From Bradyrhizobium sp. STM 3809 (GTDB lineage Bacteria > Pseudomonadota > Alphaproteobacteria > Rhizobiales > Xanthobacteraceae), in the NCBI RefSeq assembly GCF_000239795.1, contig NZ_CAFJ01000747.1, forward strand, positions 1 to 32,210: a stretch of 32,210 bases of DNA. Direction: 5' to 3'. The notes under the pieces were generated by a model. That model saw only the letters and a list, made by a program, of their open reading frames with translations. It was not told the DNA's origin and did no database searches. Of the stretch, positions 16,124-23,823 are shown piece after piece. The position numbers and the translations under genes are program-made. Position 1 is the first letter of the stretch, and every line of letters begins with the position of its first letter.

Positions 16124-16954
16124 TCAGCCGCCCATCAGCCCCAGCCGGCTCGCCCCCACATAGAGCGCGAGCACGGCGGCGTTGGAGACGTTGAGGCTCT
16201 TGATGGCGCCGGGCATGTCGAGCCGCGCCACCACGCTGCAGGTCTCGCGCGTCAGCTGACGCAGGCCCTTGCCCTCGGCGCCGAGCACCAGCGCCAGCGG
16301 CTGGCGCAGCGCGACCGCGGCGATGTCGGTGTCGCCGGCGCTGTCGAGCCCCACGGTCTGGAAGCCGCGCTCGTTGAGGCGGGCGAGGGCGCGGGCGAGG
16401 TTCTGCACCGTGATGATCGGCACCAGCTCGAGCGCGCCCGAGGCCGACTTGGCGAGCACGCCGGTGGCTTCCGGGCTGTGACGCGCCGTGGTGACGATCG
16501 CCTTGACGTCGAACGCCGCGGCCGAGCGCAGGATGGCGCCGACATTGTGCGGGTCGGTGATCTGGTCGAGCACCAGGATCATGCCCTCGGGGTCGAGCGT
16601 GTCGATGTCCGGCGAGGGCAGGGGATCGGCCTCGGCGAGCAGCCCCTGATGCACCGCATCCGGACCGAGTCGCTGGTCGATCTCGCTCGGGCGCACGATC
16701 TCGGGCGTCACCCGCGTCTCGATGTGCTCGTCGGCGAGGCGGCGCGCGGCGTTCTCGGTCAAGTATAGCTTGCGAATCCGCCGCCTGGGATTGCCGAGCG
16801 CCAGGGTCACCGTGTGCCAGCCATAGAGGATGACGGGACCCTCCGCGCCCCCGTCGCGCTCCCGCCAGGCCTGCGGCCGGTCGAAACCGCGCGGTTTACC
16901 GGGGAATTTGCCGCCTTGGCGGCGAAACGGGGGCTTTCGGTCGCGTTCGCTCAT
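16124..16954 (-). CDS. rlmB: 23S rRNA (guanosine-2'-O-)-methyltransferase RlmB
   Basis: A 276-residue SpoU/TrmH-family methyltransferase, which 2'-O-methylates a guanosine in 23S rRNA (G2251 in E. coli) with S-adenosylmethionine. A basic N-terminal tail (1-35) precedes the substrate-binding domain (42-115: LYGWHTVTLALGNP). The three SPOUT motifs are present: DQITDPHNVGAILRSA with Asn137 and Arg143, LGAEGKGLR (224-232), and LDMPGAIKSLNVSNAA with the knot residues 253-257. The start at 16954 gives MSERDRKPPF; the frame runs to 16999. It is divergent from tRNA-Tyr. Assignment to rlmB rather than a paralogue rests on the N-terminal domain and length. Confidence 0.93.
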   Translation of the reverse strand: MSERDRKPPFRRQGGKFPGKPRGFDRPQAWRERDGGAEGPVILYGWHTVTLALGNPRRRIRKLYLTENAARRLADEHIETRVTPEIVRPSEIDQRLGPDAVHQGLLAEADPLPSPDIDTLDPEGMILVLDQITDPHNVGAILRSAAAFDVKAIVTTARHSPEATGVLAKSASGALELVPIITVQNLARALARLNERGFQTVGLDSAGDTDIAAVALRQPLALVLGAEGKGLRQLTRETCSVVARLDMPGAIKSLNVSNAAVLALYVGASRLGLMGG

Positions 16955-17171
16955 GCCCCGAGCTTCTGTCACGGCCGGCGGATTCTGGCAATTTCGCACC
17001 GCCGGGAGGGGAAAATTCGTCGCCGCTTGGTTGACTTTACGGTCCCGGTTCGATCATAAGGGCCCCGGCCGCGCGCAGCCCTCTCCGGGCCCCGCGGCCT
17101 TACCGTCTTCATGGCGCTGATGGTCGCGCAACCGCTGTTTCCAGCGGCCGGCCTGCAACGGCCATCGATGC

Positions 17172-17257
17172 GGGGGAGTGTCCCGAGTGGCAAAGGGAGC
17201 TGACTGTAAATCAGCCGCCTCATGGCTTCGCAGGTTCGAGTCCTGCCTCCCCCACCA
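17172..17257 (+). tRNA. tRNA-Tyr(GTA)
   Basis: A class II tRNA of 86 bases with encoded CCA. Acceptor GGGGGAG pairs with CTCCCCC. The anticodon arm reads CTGACTGTAAATCAG with anticodon GTA. A long variable arm (CCGCCTCATGGCTTCG) and T-arm (CAGGTTCGAGTCCTG) complete it. Confidence 0.96.
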
Positions 17258-17495
17258 TCCTTGAAACCGCGTCGACGACATCGTCTCCAGAATTCTTGTG
17301 ATCTGCCTTGCGCTCTCAGGCGCCAGCCTTCGCCGAACGGGCGCCGGATTCCGGCCGGCTTTCTGGTTGCGGCCGCCACGCCGCTGCCGGATCGGCGTCA
17401 TCGGATGGGTCTGATGCGGCCATGACTGTTTCCCGCTGTTGCCATTGGTGTCTGCGCATCTCGTTCGCCTCGAAGGCCAAGCGGGGTGGACGCCA

Positions 17496-19394
17496 TTGGA
17501 ACGCAGTCATCGTGCTGACATCGACGCCCTCCGGGCGATCGCCGTCACCATCGTCATCCTGTTCCATCTGAGGATCCCGGGCTTCGAGGCGGGCTTCGCC
17601 GGCGTCGACGTCTTCTTCGTGATCTCCGGCTATTTGATCACCGGGCAGATCCTGCGCGACGTCGCCGCCGGGCGCTTCTCGTTCGCGGAATTCTACCTGC
17701 GGCGCGCACGGCGCATCCTGCCGGCGCTGGTCACGACGATCGCGCTGACCTTTGCGGTCGGCTGGCTGTTCCTGTCGCCCGAGGCGCTGCGGCAACTCGC
17801 CAAGGAGGCGACGCACGGACTGCTCTCGATCTCGAACATCCAGTACTGGCGCGAGGCCAGCGCCTATTTCGCGCCGACGGCGGATCAGCTGCCGCTGCTG
17901 CATTTGTGGTCGCTGTCGCTCGAGGTGCAGTTCTATGCGCTGGCGCCGCTGCTGCTGGTGTGGGCCGCCGCAGGCCGGCACGTGTTCCGCCTCATCGCCG
18001 CGCTCGGGCTGGTGTCGCTCGCCGCGGCGATGCTCTGGCTGCCGCATGATGCCGACGCCGTGTTCTTCCTGACGCCGTTCCGGGTGTTCGAGTTCGCGCT
18101 TGGCGCCCTGGCGATTCCGCTCGAAGCCCGACTCGCAGCCTTGCCGCGGACGCGGTCGATCGCGGCCGCCTGCGGCGATGTCGTCCTGCTCGGCAGCCTT
18201 CTGATCATCGGCCGCTATCAGGCCTCTGCGGGCGTGGCGGCGCTGCTGCCCTGCGCCGCCGCCGCGATCATCATTGCCGCCAATGCGCCGACGTCGCTGG
18301 TGATGGCGCGGCCGGTGCGCGCCGTCGGTCTCGTGTCCTATTCGCTCTATCTCGTCCATTGGCCGGTGATCTTCTTCGCCCGTTTCATTTTCGGCGAGGC
18401 CGCGCAGACGGCAGCCGGATCGCTGTCCCAGCTTGCGCTCATCGCGGTGCTGGCCGCCGTCATGTTCGCCGTGGTCGAGCAGCCGCTGCGGCGGCTGCCC
18501 TGGCCCCGGGCGGCGCAGCTGGCCAGTTTTGCGACCGTTGTCGTGGTCGGAGCCGGCCTGACCCACGTGACGTTCCGCGCCAACGGCGTCGTCTCGCGGC
18601 TGCCCGACGCGCAGCTCGCGCTGTTCCAGCTGCAGGGCTTCGGCCTGAACAAATGCGGCCGGGCCGTCGGCCGCCTCTGCGCCTTCGGCGATCTCGCGGG
18701 CACGCGGGGCGTGGAGCTGCTCGGCGATTCCTACGTCCAGCAATATGTCGCGGCGCTCGACGAGTCCCTGAAGGCGCGCGGCATGATCGGGCATGTCTCG
18801 ACCATGAGCGGCTGTCCCACGCTTGCCGGCCTGATGGCGGAAGGACCGCGCGCGCAGGTGTGCGCGGAGCTGCGCGACAGCGAGCTGCCGCGCATCCGTC
18901 AGTCGCAAGCCGACTTCGTCGTGATCGGGCAGGCCTGGCAGCATTACCTTGATCTCGGCGAGGGGCCGCAGGCATGGGCGCGCAATGCCGAGGTGGCGCA
19001 GCATCTGGCCGACACGATCCGCCTGCTCGACCGGCCGGGCCGTCATTTCCTGGTGATCGGCGGTCAGGTGCGGCCCGTGAACTGCGCCTTCGATCCCCTG
19101 CGCATGCTACCGGGCCCGCGCTGGCACGCCCCCGCCAAGCCCTGCGATCCCGTGCCGAAGAGCGAGGCAGTCGCCGCCAACGCCACCATCGATGCGGTGC
19201 TGGGCGAGGCGATCAGGCCGTTGGCCAAGGTGACCTTGCTGCGCCCCTCGGAGGTGTATTGCGACCAGGATTGTCCGGTGGTCCAGGACGGCGTCTGGCT
19301 GTTCCAGGACGCCGGCCATTTCACCGTGGCCGGCGCGCAGCGCATGGGCGCGCGTGCCGCGCCGATCTTCGCGACGTTCCTGGCCGACGATTAG
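17496..19394 (+). CDS. OafA-type membrane acyltransferase with SGNH domain
   Basis: A 632-residue fusion of an acyltransferase-3 domain (about ten membrane segments, residues 10-365) and a C-terminal SGNH hydrolase-like domain (about 400-632). The start region HRADIDALRAIAV and GVDVFFVISGYLIT are family hallmarks; the conserved His24 (LFH) and basic RRARRILPA follow. In the SGNH part, Ser412 sits in LLGDSYVQQ and the Asp605/His608 pair in DAGHFT. Such proteins transfer acetyl or other acyl groups to surface sugars. No ATG is available: TTG at 17496 fits the usual N-terminus and has GGGGTGG upstream, while TTG at 17439 would add 19 residues. It faces a second family member tail to tail. Confidence 0.88.
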   Translation: MERSHRADIDALRAIAVTIVILFHLRIPGFEAGFAGVDVFFVISGYLITGQILRDVAAGRFSFAEFYLRRARRILPALVTTIALTFAVGWLFLSPEALRQLAKEATHGLLSISNIQYWREASAYFAPTADQLPLLHLWSLSLEVQFYALAPLLLVWAAAGRHVFRLIAALGLVSLAAAMLWLPHDADAVFFLTPFRVFEFALGALAIPLEARLAALPRTRSIAAACGDVVLLGSLLIIGRYQASAGVAALLPCAAAAIIIAANAPTSLVMARPVRAVGLVSYSLYLVHWPVIFFARFIFGEAAQTAAGSLSQLALIAVLAAVMFAVVEQPLRRLPWPRAAQLASFATVVVVGAGLTHVTFRANGVVSRLPDAQLALFQLQGFGLNKCGRAVGRLCAFGDLAGTRGVELLGDSYVQQYVAALDESLKARGMIGHVSTMSGCPTLAGLMAEGPRAQVCAELRDSELPRIRQSQADFVVIGQAWQHYLDLGEGPQAWARNAEVAQHLADTIRLLDRPGRHFLVIGGQVRPVNCAFDPLRMLPGPRWHAPAKPCDPVPKSEAVAANATIDAVLGEAIRPLAKVTLLRPSEVYCDQDCPVVQDGVWLFQDAGHFTVAGAQRMGARAAPIFATFLADD

Positions 19395-19410
19395 CCGGAC
19401 AGCGCTGCGC

Positions 19411-21294
19411 TCATTCGCTCCTGCGGGCGAGCGTGGCGGCCAGGATCGGCGACGCCGCGACGATCCCGTTGGCTGCGAGCGCCGAGCCCGGCGCGGTGAA
19501 ATGGCCTTCGTCCCAGGCGAGGGGCTCGCCGGCAGACGTCTGCAGAACGCAATCCCCGCCCGGGCAGAGCAGGGCGAGCAGCGAGACATAGTCCGTCTGC
19601 GGCAGGTCCGCGATCAGAGCTCTCAGTTGCCCGTCGACCTCGCCGAACAGGCTCAGCATGTGGCCGCTGGTCGAGACGCCGAACCGGCGGGCCGCGACCA
19701 GCAGATGCGGCACGGGGCGATCGAATTGCGGACTGGGACCGACCACGACGACCTTGCTGCCGGCGGCCGTGATCGCCGCGATCGTGGCTCGCAGGCTCGC
19801 GCGCCCGGCCGGCGTCAAAGCAGTGCGCGTCCAGTTGCCGGAGAGGATCACGATGTCCGGCCCGACATCACGCACGACGCGGGGCAGTTGCCGATTGAAG
19901 GCGACGCAGCCGGCCGACTGGCCCGGCTCGTCATAGGGAACGCATTGCGCCATCGTGGCGCGCAGCAGCGTCACCTGCGGCAGCGCGCGCTTCAGGCCGA
20001 ATGTCAGATGCGCCGCATGGCTGTCGCCCCACACCAGGACATTCGGGCGCGTGCCTTTCGCGAGACAGTCGGCGTGCAACGCCTGCAGCTCCTGACCCGG
20101 ATTGAGGAAGCACGAGCCTTCCTCGTAGAGCAGCTTGTGATCGTAGCGGATGAAGTCCGCAACGATCTGCTCCAGTGGCGAAAGGCGCGCCGGGAAGCCG
20201 TCCCACGCGATCAGGACCAGGCTGGCCGCCAGGGCGGTCGTGCCGGTCGCGGCGAGCGCGCGCGCCGTGACCGGCCACTCGGCGCGGCGCGCCGGCTGCT
20301 CGATCAGGTAGTAGCTCGCCAGCGCCAGCGTCGTGCAGGCACCGAGCAGCGCGAGCTTGTCCGTAGCCGAGCTTGGCGGGCCCCAGATCGCGCTGGCCAA
20401 TGAGACCACCGGCCAGTGCCACAGATAGAGCGAGTAGGACCACAGCCCGACCGCGACCAGCGGCCGGGTCAGGATCAGCACGGTCCTGCTCGGTGCGGGC
20501 TGCGCCCAGATCACCAGGCACGTGCCGAGGCAGGGCAGCAGCGCGGCGACGCCGGGATAGGGTGTGCGCGGCGAGAACACGTTGACGGCGGCGCCGAGTG
20601 CGATCCATCCGAGCGCAGCCGCGCCGATCCGCAGCCGCTGGCTGCCCAGCACGGGGATCGCCTCGACCGCCAGCAGCGCGCCCAGGGCCAGCTGCCAGGC
20701 GCGCGCCGGCAGCAGGTAGAATGCCGCCGCCGGCTGCAGCCTGGTCTGCACCACGCACAGTGCAAACGAGATCGCGCAGATTGCAACGAGGCTCACCAGC
20801 ATCTGCCAGCGCCGCATCGCGAAGATGGCCAGCGCCAGGGCCGGAAACACCAGATAATACTGCTCCTCGACGCCGAGCGACCAGGTGTGAAGCAGCGGCT
20901 TGGTGATCGCCGCAGCGTCGAAATAGCCCTGCTGCGTCCAGAACAGGATGTTCGAGGAGAAGGTGAGCACGGCCAGCGCCTGCTGCGCCGCCGACACCGT
21001 GTCCTGCGGGAGCAGGATCACGCTGGCGCCGAGCAGGGTGGCGCACAGCATCGCGAAGGCCGCCGGCAGGATCCGGCGCGCGCGGCGGCGATAGAACGCC
21101 GCGAGAGAGAACGTGCCGGCGCGGGCTTCGTCGCGAATGATCCGGGTGATCAGGAAGCCGGAGATGACGAAGAACACGTCGACGCCGACATAGCCGCTGC
21201 GGAACGGCGAGATGTCGTAGTGGAACGCGATCACCGACATGACCGCGAAGGCGCGCAGGCAGTCGATGTCGGGACGATAATCGGTTGAACTCAA
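19411..21294 (-). CDS. OafA-type membrane acyltransferase with SGNH domain
   Basis: A 627-residue paralogue of the facing gene. The acyltransferase-3 part begins DYRPDIDCLRAFAVM and GVDVFFVISGFLIT, followed by RRRARRILPAAF and WSLGVEEQYYLVFP. The SGNH part has Ser425 in VWGDSHAAH, a complete block I, ILSGNW as a GxxN-like block, and WDEGHFT with the Asp-x-x-His pair near the end. It probably O-acylates exopolysaccharide, lipopolysaccharide or peptidoglycan sugars. No ATG exists: TTG at 21294 gives the usual short N-terminus (SSTDYRPDID); GTG at 21369 would add 25 residues. Only 16 bases separate its stop from that of its convergent neighbour, with no terminator between. Confidence 0.88.
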   Translation of the reverse strand: MSSTDYRPDIDCLRAFAVMSVIAFHYDISPFRSGYVGVDVFFVISGFLITRIIRDEARAGTFSLAAFYRRRARRILPAAFAMLCATLLGASVILLPQDTVSAAQQALAVLTFSSNILFWTQQGYFDAAAITKPLLHTWSLGVEEQYYLVFPALALAIFAMRRWQMLVSLVAICAISFALCVVQTRLQPAAAFYLLPARAWQLALGALLAVEAIPVLGSQRLRIGAAALGWIALGAAVNVFSPRTPYPGVAALLPCLGTCLVIWAQPAPSRTVLILTRPLVAVGLWSYSLYLWHWPVVSLASAIWGPPSSATDKLALLGACTTLALASYYLIEQPARRAEWPVTARALAATGTTALAASLVLIAWDGFPARLSPLEQIVADFIRYDHKLLYEEGSCFLNPGQELQALHADCLAKGTRPNVLVWGDSHAAHLTFGLKRALPQVTLLRATMAQCVPYDEPGQSAGCVAFNRQLPRVVRDVGPDIVILSGNWTRTALTPAGRASLRATIAAITAAGSKVVVVGPSPQFDRPVPHLLVAARRFGVSTSGHMLSLFGEVDGQLRALIADLPQTDYVSLLALLCPGGDCVLQTSAGEPLAWDEGHFTAPGSALAANGIVAASPILAATLARRSE

Positions 21295-21531
21295 GATGAC
21301 TGTCCGAAACGCGTGCAGGCGGCTGTCGTCACCTGCAAGGGCGGTCAGCGCGCGCCGCGACCCTGACACGCCACGATTGCAACCGCAATGCAGGACGCCG
21401 CGAACAATCGTGCAGGCAAGTCACAATGCCACTGAATCGACATTGCTTGGCAGCCCGTGCGGTGCGGCTTCACAGACTTGCCTCAATGCCGTGTTGGCGT
21501 CGCCGGAGTTTGTGCGTCGAGCGAGCGTGTC

Positions 21532-22485
21532 ATGCGTACATTGGGGCGGACGGCCGGCCGAGCCGGTTTGTTGTGCGGTGTTGTTCTATTTCAGGTTGCG
21601 CTCATGGCGCCGCTTGCGCTGGGAGCCGAGGCAGGGGGTGCCGCTGCGGCGGCAGCGCCCGCAAGGGATGTGACGAAGGACAGCGGACCGTTCGGCGGCT
21701 GCGAGCCGATCGGTCTGACCGCGTCGGGCGAACTGGTGTTTCCGCTCGAATGCAAGAAGCTGATCAAGAAGCCGACGGATGGCCCGGTCGCGGCTGACGA
21801 CAAAGCGGCAGCCGAAGACAGGACGGCCTCGACCGATGCAAAGCCGTCGGCGGGCGCCTCAGCCACCGCCGATGCGCCGGCCGCTCCCGAGGCCAAGCCC
21901 GCGAGCCAGGCGGCTGCTCCGGTGCCGGCCGCCGGGCCGAAGCCCGTCGCGGCCGCAGACAAGCCGGAGGCCCACGGCGCCGCTGCCGCAGATCCCGCCG
22001 CGCCTGCCAGCGCTGCGGCGATCAAGCCCGCCTTGTCCAAACCGGGCCTGACAAAGCCGGGCGTCACCAAGCCCGCTTTGTCGAAGGCGGCTTCGAAGGC
22101 CGGATCGGCGGGGCTGCCGTCCGGCGCCACCACGATCGGCGCCGTGTCGGCCAGATCCGCCGCCGCGAACGTGGCGGGCAAGCCTGCATCCGCCAAGGTC
22201 CTCACGGCCAAGACGGCGGTCGTCACCGTCAAGGAGCCGGCCTTGAAGGGAGGCCAGGCCGAGGCGCCACAGGCCGCGAACAAGCCGTCGACGATGTCGG
22301 CGATCAAGCGGATGATCGTGATGGCCAAGCCCGCCAACACCGGGGCGCCCGCCGCGGCGCGGCCGCAGGCCGAGGACCGGCCGCTGCGCACCGCCAGCAT
22401 GCCGGCCTGCATGCAATTCCGCAGCTACAATGCCGCCACCCGCAGCTATCGCGGTTTCGACGGCCACATCTACGCCTGCCGCTGA
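21532..22485 (+). CDS. Secreted Ala/Pro/Lys-rich protein with BA14K-like tail
   Basis: A 317-residue exported protein. The signal segment is about 1-32 (RAGLLCGVVLFQVALMAPLA). A short N-terminal Cys pair follows (GGCEPIGLTA...FPLECKKL), then about 200 residues of Ala/Pro/Lys low complexity, including KPALSKPGLTKPGVTKPALS, a five-residue-period array. The last 26 residues (CMQFRSYNAATRSYRGFDGH, then IYAC) match the pattern of the BA14K-like C-terminus, Cys-x2-4-R-S-(F/Y)-(D/N)...G-(Y/F)-D-G...C. It looks like a wall-spanning or envelope-attached protein with a small folded end. The start at 21532 is preferred for the signal peptide. Exact function unknown. Confidence 0.75.
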   Translation: MRTLGRTAGRAGLLCGVVLFQVALMAPLALGAEAGGAAAAAAPARDVTKDSGPFGGCEPIGLTASGELVFPLECKKLIKKPTDGPVAADDKAAAEDRTASTDAKPSAGASATADAPAAPEAKPASQAAAPVPAAGPKPVAAADKPEAHGAAAADPAAPASAAAIKPALSKPGLTKPGVTKPALSKAASKAGSAGLPSGATTIGAVSARSAAANVAGKPASAKVLTAKTAVVTVKEPALKGGQAEAPQAANKPSTMSAIKRMIVMAKPANTGAPAAARPQAEDRPLRTASMPACMQFRSYNAATRSYRGFDGHIYACR

Positions 22486-22528
22486 CGCCCGCGACCCCCC
22501 GCGGGAGCAAGGCCGCAGCGAAACCAGC

Positions 22529-22552
22529 GTGACGGCGCCGGCGCGCCGTCAC
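22529..22552 (+). terminator. GC-rich hairpin, weak terminator candidate
   Basis: GTGACGGCG and CGCCGTCAC form a 9-bp stem with a 6-base loop, 43 bases after the preceding stop. No T-tract follows. Confidence 0.4.
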
Positions 22553-22629
22553 AGCAGAGGGCGGGCCACGGCGCTCAAGACCTGCTATAGAGCGCGCGAT
22601 CCCTGACCCGCTTGCGTGCTTCCGATCCG

Positions 22630-23232
22630 ATGACCGAGCCCCAGTCCGACCTGTTCGAGATGCGCCGCCTCGAGTCGCTTTCCAACACCATCTTCGGTGT
22701 AGCGATGACGCTTCTCGCCTATGACTTGCCAAAACCGAACTTTGCCCAGATGCCGGGTTGGGGTGATCTCGTGCACACCTATTCGGGCCGGCTCGCCGGG
22801 CTGGTGCTCAGCTTCATCATCGCCGGCGTGTTCTGGATCAGCCATCACCGCCGGCTGGCCCGGCAGCCCTATGGCAGCCGCTTCGTGGTGATCCTCAACC
22901 TGTTTTTCCTGCTGTCGATCGTGCTGCTACCGGTCACCAATGGGCTCTACAGCAGCTATCGGCTGTCGAGCGCGGTGGCGGTGCTCTACGGCCTGCATCT
23001 GACCATCATCGCCGCATTGAACGCCGCACTCTGGTGGCTCGGCCTTCCGGCAGGGCGTCATGCCGAGATCGCCGGCGCCGTCTTCCCCGTCATCGTGTTC
23101 GTGCCGGGAATCGCGCTGGCTGCATACGCGCCGGAGTATGTCCAATATTTCTGGATGCTCGGCTTCGGCGGGTTCCTGGCGCGCCGCTTCGTGGCCGCCA
23201 AGCCCGAGAAGGCCATGGACGTTGGCGGATGA
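22630..23232 (+). CDS. TMEM175-family (DUF1211) membrane protein
   Basis: A 200-residue integral membrane protein with six predicted helices (about 18-32, 56-75, 85-106, 112-138, 145-168, 170-187). The first helix carries RRLESLSNTIFGVAMTLLAY, which aligns with the TMEM175 signature R-x3-F-S-D-A-I-x-A-I-x2-T-L-L. Here the usual Phe-Ser-Asp is Leu-Ser-Asn. Bacterial members of this family form tetrameric potassium channels; whether this variant conducts is unknown. The ATG at 22630 is preferred to the TTG at 22612. It stands alone, and its stop abuts the terminator of the opposite-strand rreB-like gene. Confidence 0.82.
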   Translation: MTEPQSDLFEMRRLESLSNTIFGVAMTLLAYDLPKPNFAQMPGWGDLVHTYSGRLAGLVLSFIIAGVFWISHHRRLARQPYGSRFVVILNLFFLLSIVLLPVTNGLYSSYRLSSAVAVLYGLHLTIIAALNAALWWLGLPAGRHAEIAGAVFPVIVFVPGIALAAYAPEYVQYFWMLGFGGFLARRFVAAKPEKAMDVGG

Positions 23233-23238
23233 AGCCGG

Positions 23239-23272
23239 AAAAAAACGCGGCGGGCCATCCGACCCGCCGCGT
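23239..23272 (-). terminator. Rho-independent terminator of rreB-like transcript
   Basis: CCCGCCGCGT (23263-23272) pairs with ACGCGGCGGG (23245-23254) over 10 bp with an 8-base loop. In the minus direction the stem is followed by a T7 tract. The only candidate gene reading into it is the 14-codon ORF at 23386-23430. Confidence 0.9.
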
Positions 23273-23385
23273 CCTGGATCTTGAACTCGCTGGTCCAGGG
23301 CCGAGACCGCCCCGTTGCCGAGCCGCGATGGGCACGATCCGCTGACGAATCACGCGCTCATCGAACCTTGCTCACGAAGAGCCGC

Positions 23386-23430
23386 TCAGCGGGCGATCCC
23401 AGCGAGGTGACAGCGCTTGGTGAAAGACAC
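23386..23430 (-). CDS. rreB: 14-residue rreB-like peptide gene
   Basis: GTG at 23430 opens a 14-codon frame ending TGA at 23386, with product MSFTKRCHLAGIAR. Directly upstream is a Shine-Dalgarno sequence complementary to the 16S rRNA 3' end over 17 bases, counting the first base of the GTG. The peptide length, GTG start and 17-nt SD all agree with rreB (ribosome-regulated expression in Bradyrhizobiaceae), described in 2017 in B. japonicum as a small mRNA whose expression is limited by binding of 30S subunits (from memory). A -10-like TATATT lies upstream and a strong terminator downstream. The transcript predicted here is about 220 bases, longer than the 165 I recall for USDA 110, so the ends may differ. 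Confidence 0.85.
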   Translation of the reverse strand: MSFTKRCHLAGIAR

Positions 23431-23446
23431 TGGATCACCTCCTTTC
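23430..23446 (-). promoter_or_regulatory. Extended 17-nt Shine-Dalgarno sequence
   Basis: On the plus strand this reads CTGGATCACCTCCTTTC, identical to the 3' end of alphaproteobacterial 16S rRNA. The minus-strand mRNA is therefore complementary to the anti-SD over 17 bases, against the usual 4-7. Such pairing should trap 30S subunits and slow escape from the GTG start. Confidence 0.92.
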
Positions 23447-23464
23447 GTTGTTGACGATGAAAGC

Positions 23465-23470
23465 AATATA
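23465..23470 (-). promoter_or_regulatory. Putative -10 box of rreB-like gene
   Basis: Minus-strand TATATT in a GC-rich setting lies 18 bases upstream of the extended SD. It would place the transcript start near 23457. No clear -35 box is seen at 16-18 bases, so this is a tentative call. Confidence 0.4.
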
Positions 23471-23707
23471 GGACGCTCCGAGCCGCGTGGGTAGGGGGGC
23501 CAATTACGGAACCCCGGGGGGCTCCGACGCAGTGCACGCGATCGGCGGCAGGTCCATCGCACAGCGCCGTCAGGCCCGGGACGGGGCCCGGCCATGACGG
23601 TACAGAGCGACGGCCCTCCAGCCGGCGGAAAGCCTCCGGCGAGGCCCCGGACAGGTGGCTGAGGGAGGTTGAGACCGGCCACGGACCATGTTAGGGAACG
23701 CCCAGAT

Positions 23708-23781
23708 GCGGGTGTAGCTCAATGGTAGAGCAGCAGCCTTCCAAGCTGAATACGAGGGTTCGATTCCCTTCACCCGCTCCA
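23708..23781 (+). tRNA. tRNA-Gly(TCC)
   Basis: Acceptor GCGGGTG pairs with CACCCGC and CCA is encoded. The D-arm is GCTCAATGGTAGAGC, the anticodon loop CTTCCAA gives anticodon TCC (reads GGA), and the T-arm is AGGGTTCGATTCCCT. Confidence 0.96.
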
Positions 23782-23823
23782 GACCGTGTTGCGCGCTGCT
23801 CGAGCAGCCGGCTCACGCCCCGA

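Noticed and set aside
17316-19046. 576-codon minus-strand open frame over the first acyltransferase
   Set aside because: Composition is Arg/Gln/Asp-rich with no domain; the plus strand encodes a recognisable membrane acyltransferase.
23090-23353. 87-codon minus-strand frame starting MIRQRIVPIA
   Set aside because: It reads through the strong rreB-side terminator and into the antisense of the TMEM175 gene; no ribosome site.
23430-23446. Possible 16S rRNA fragment on the plus strand
   Set aside because: Only 17 bases match and no further rRNA sequence flanks them; the strand, the GTG and the short frame explain it as an extended Shine-Dalgarno sequence.
23649-23673. GGACAGGTGGCTGAG followed by GGTTGAG resembles the 5' part of a tRNA-Ser
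   Set aside because: No anticodon arm, variable arm or matching 3' acceptor follows; at most a fragment or chance.
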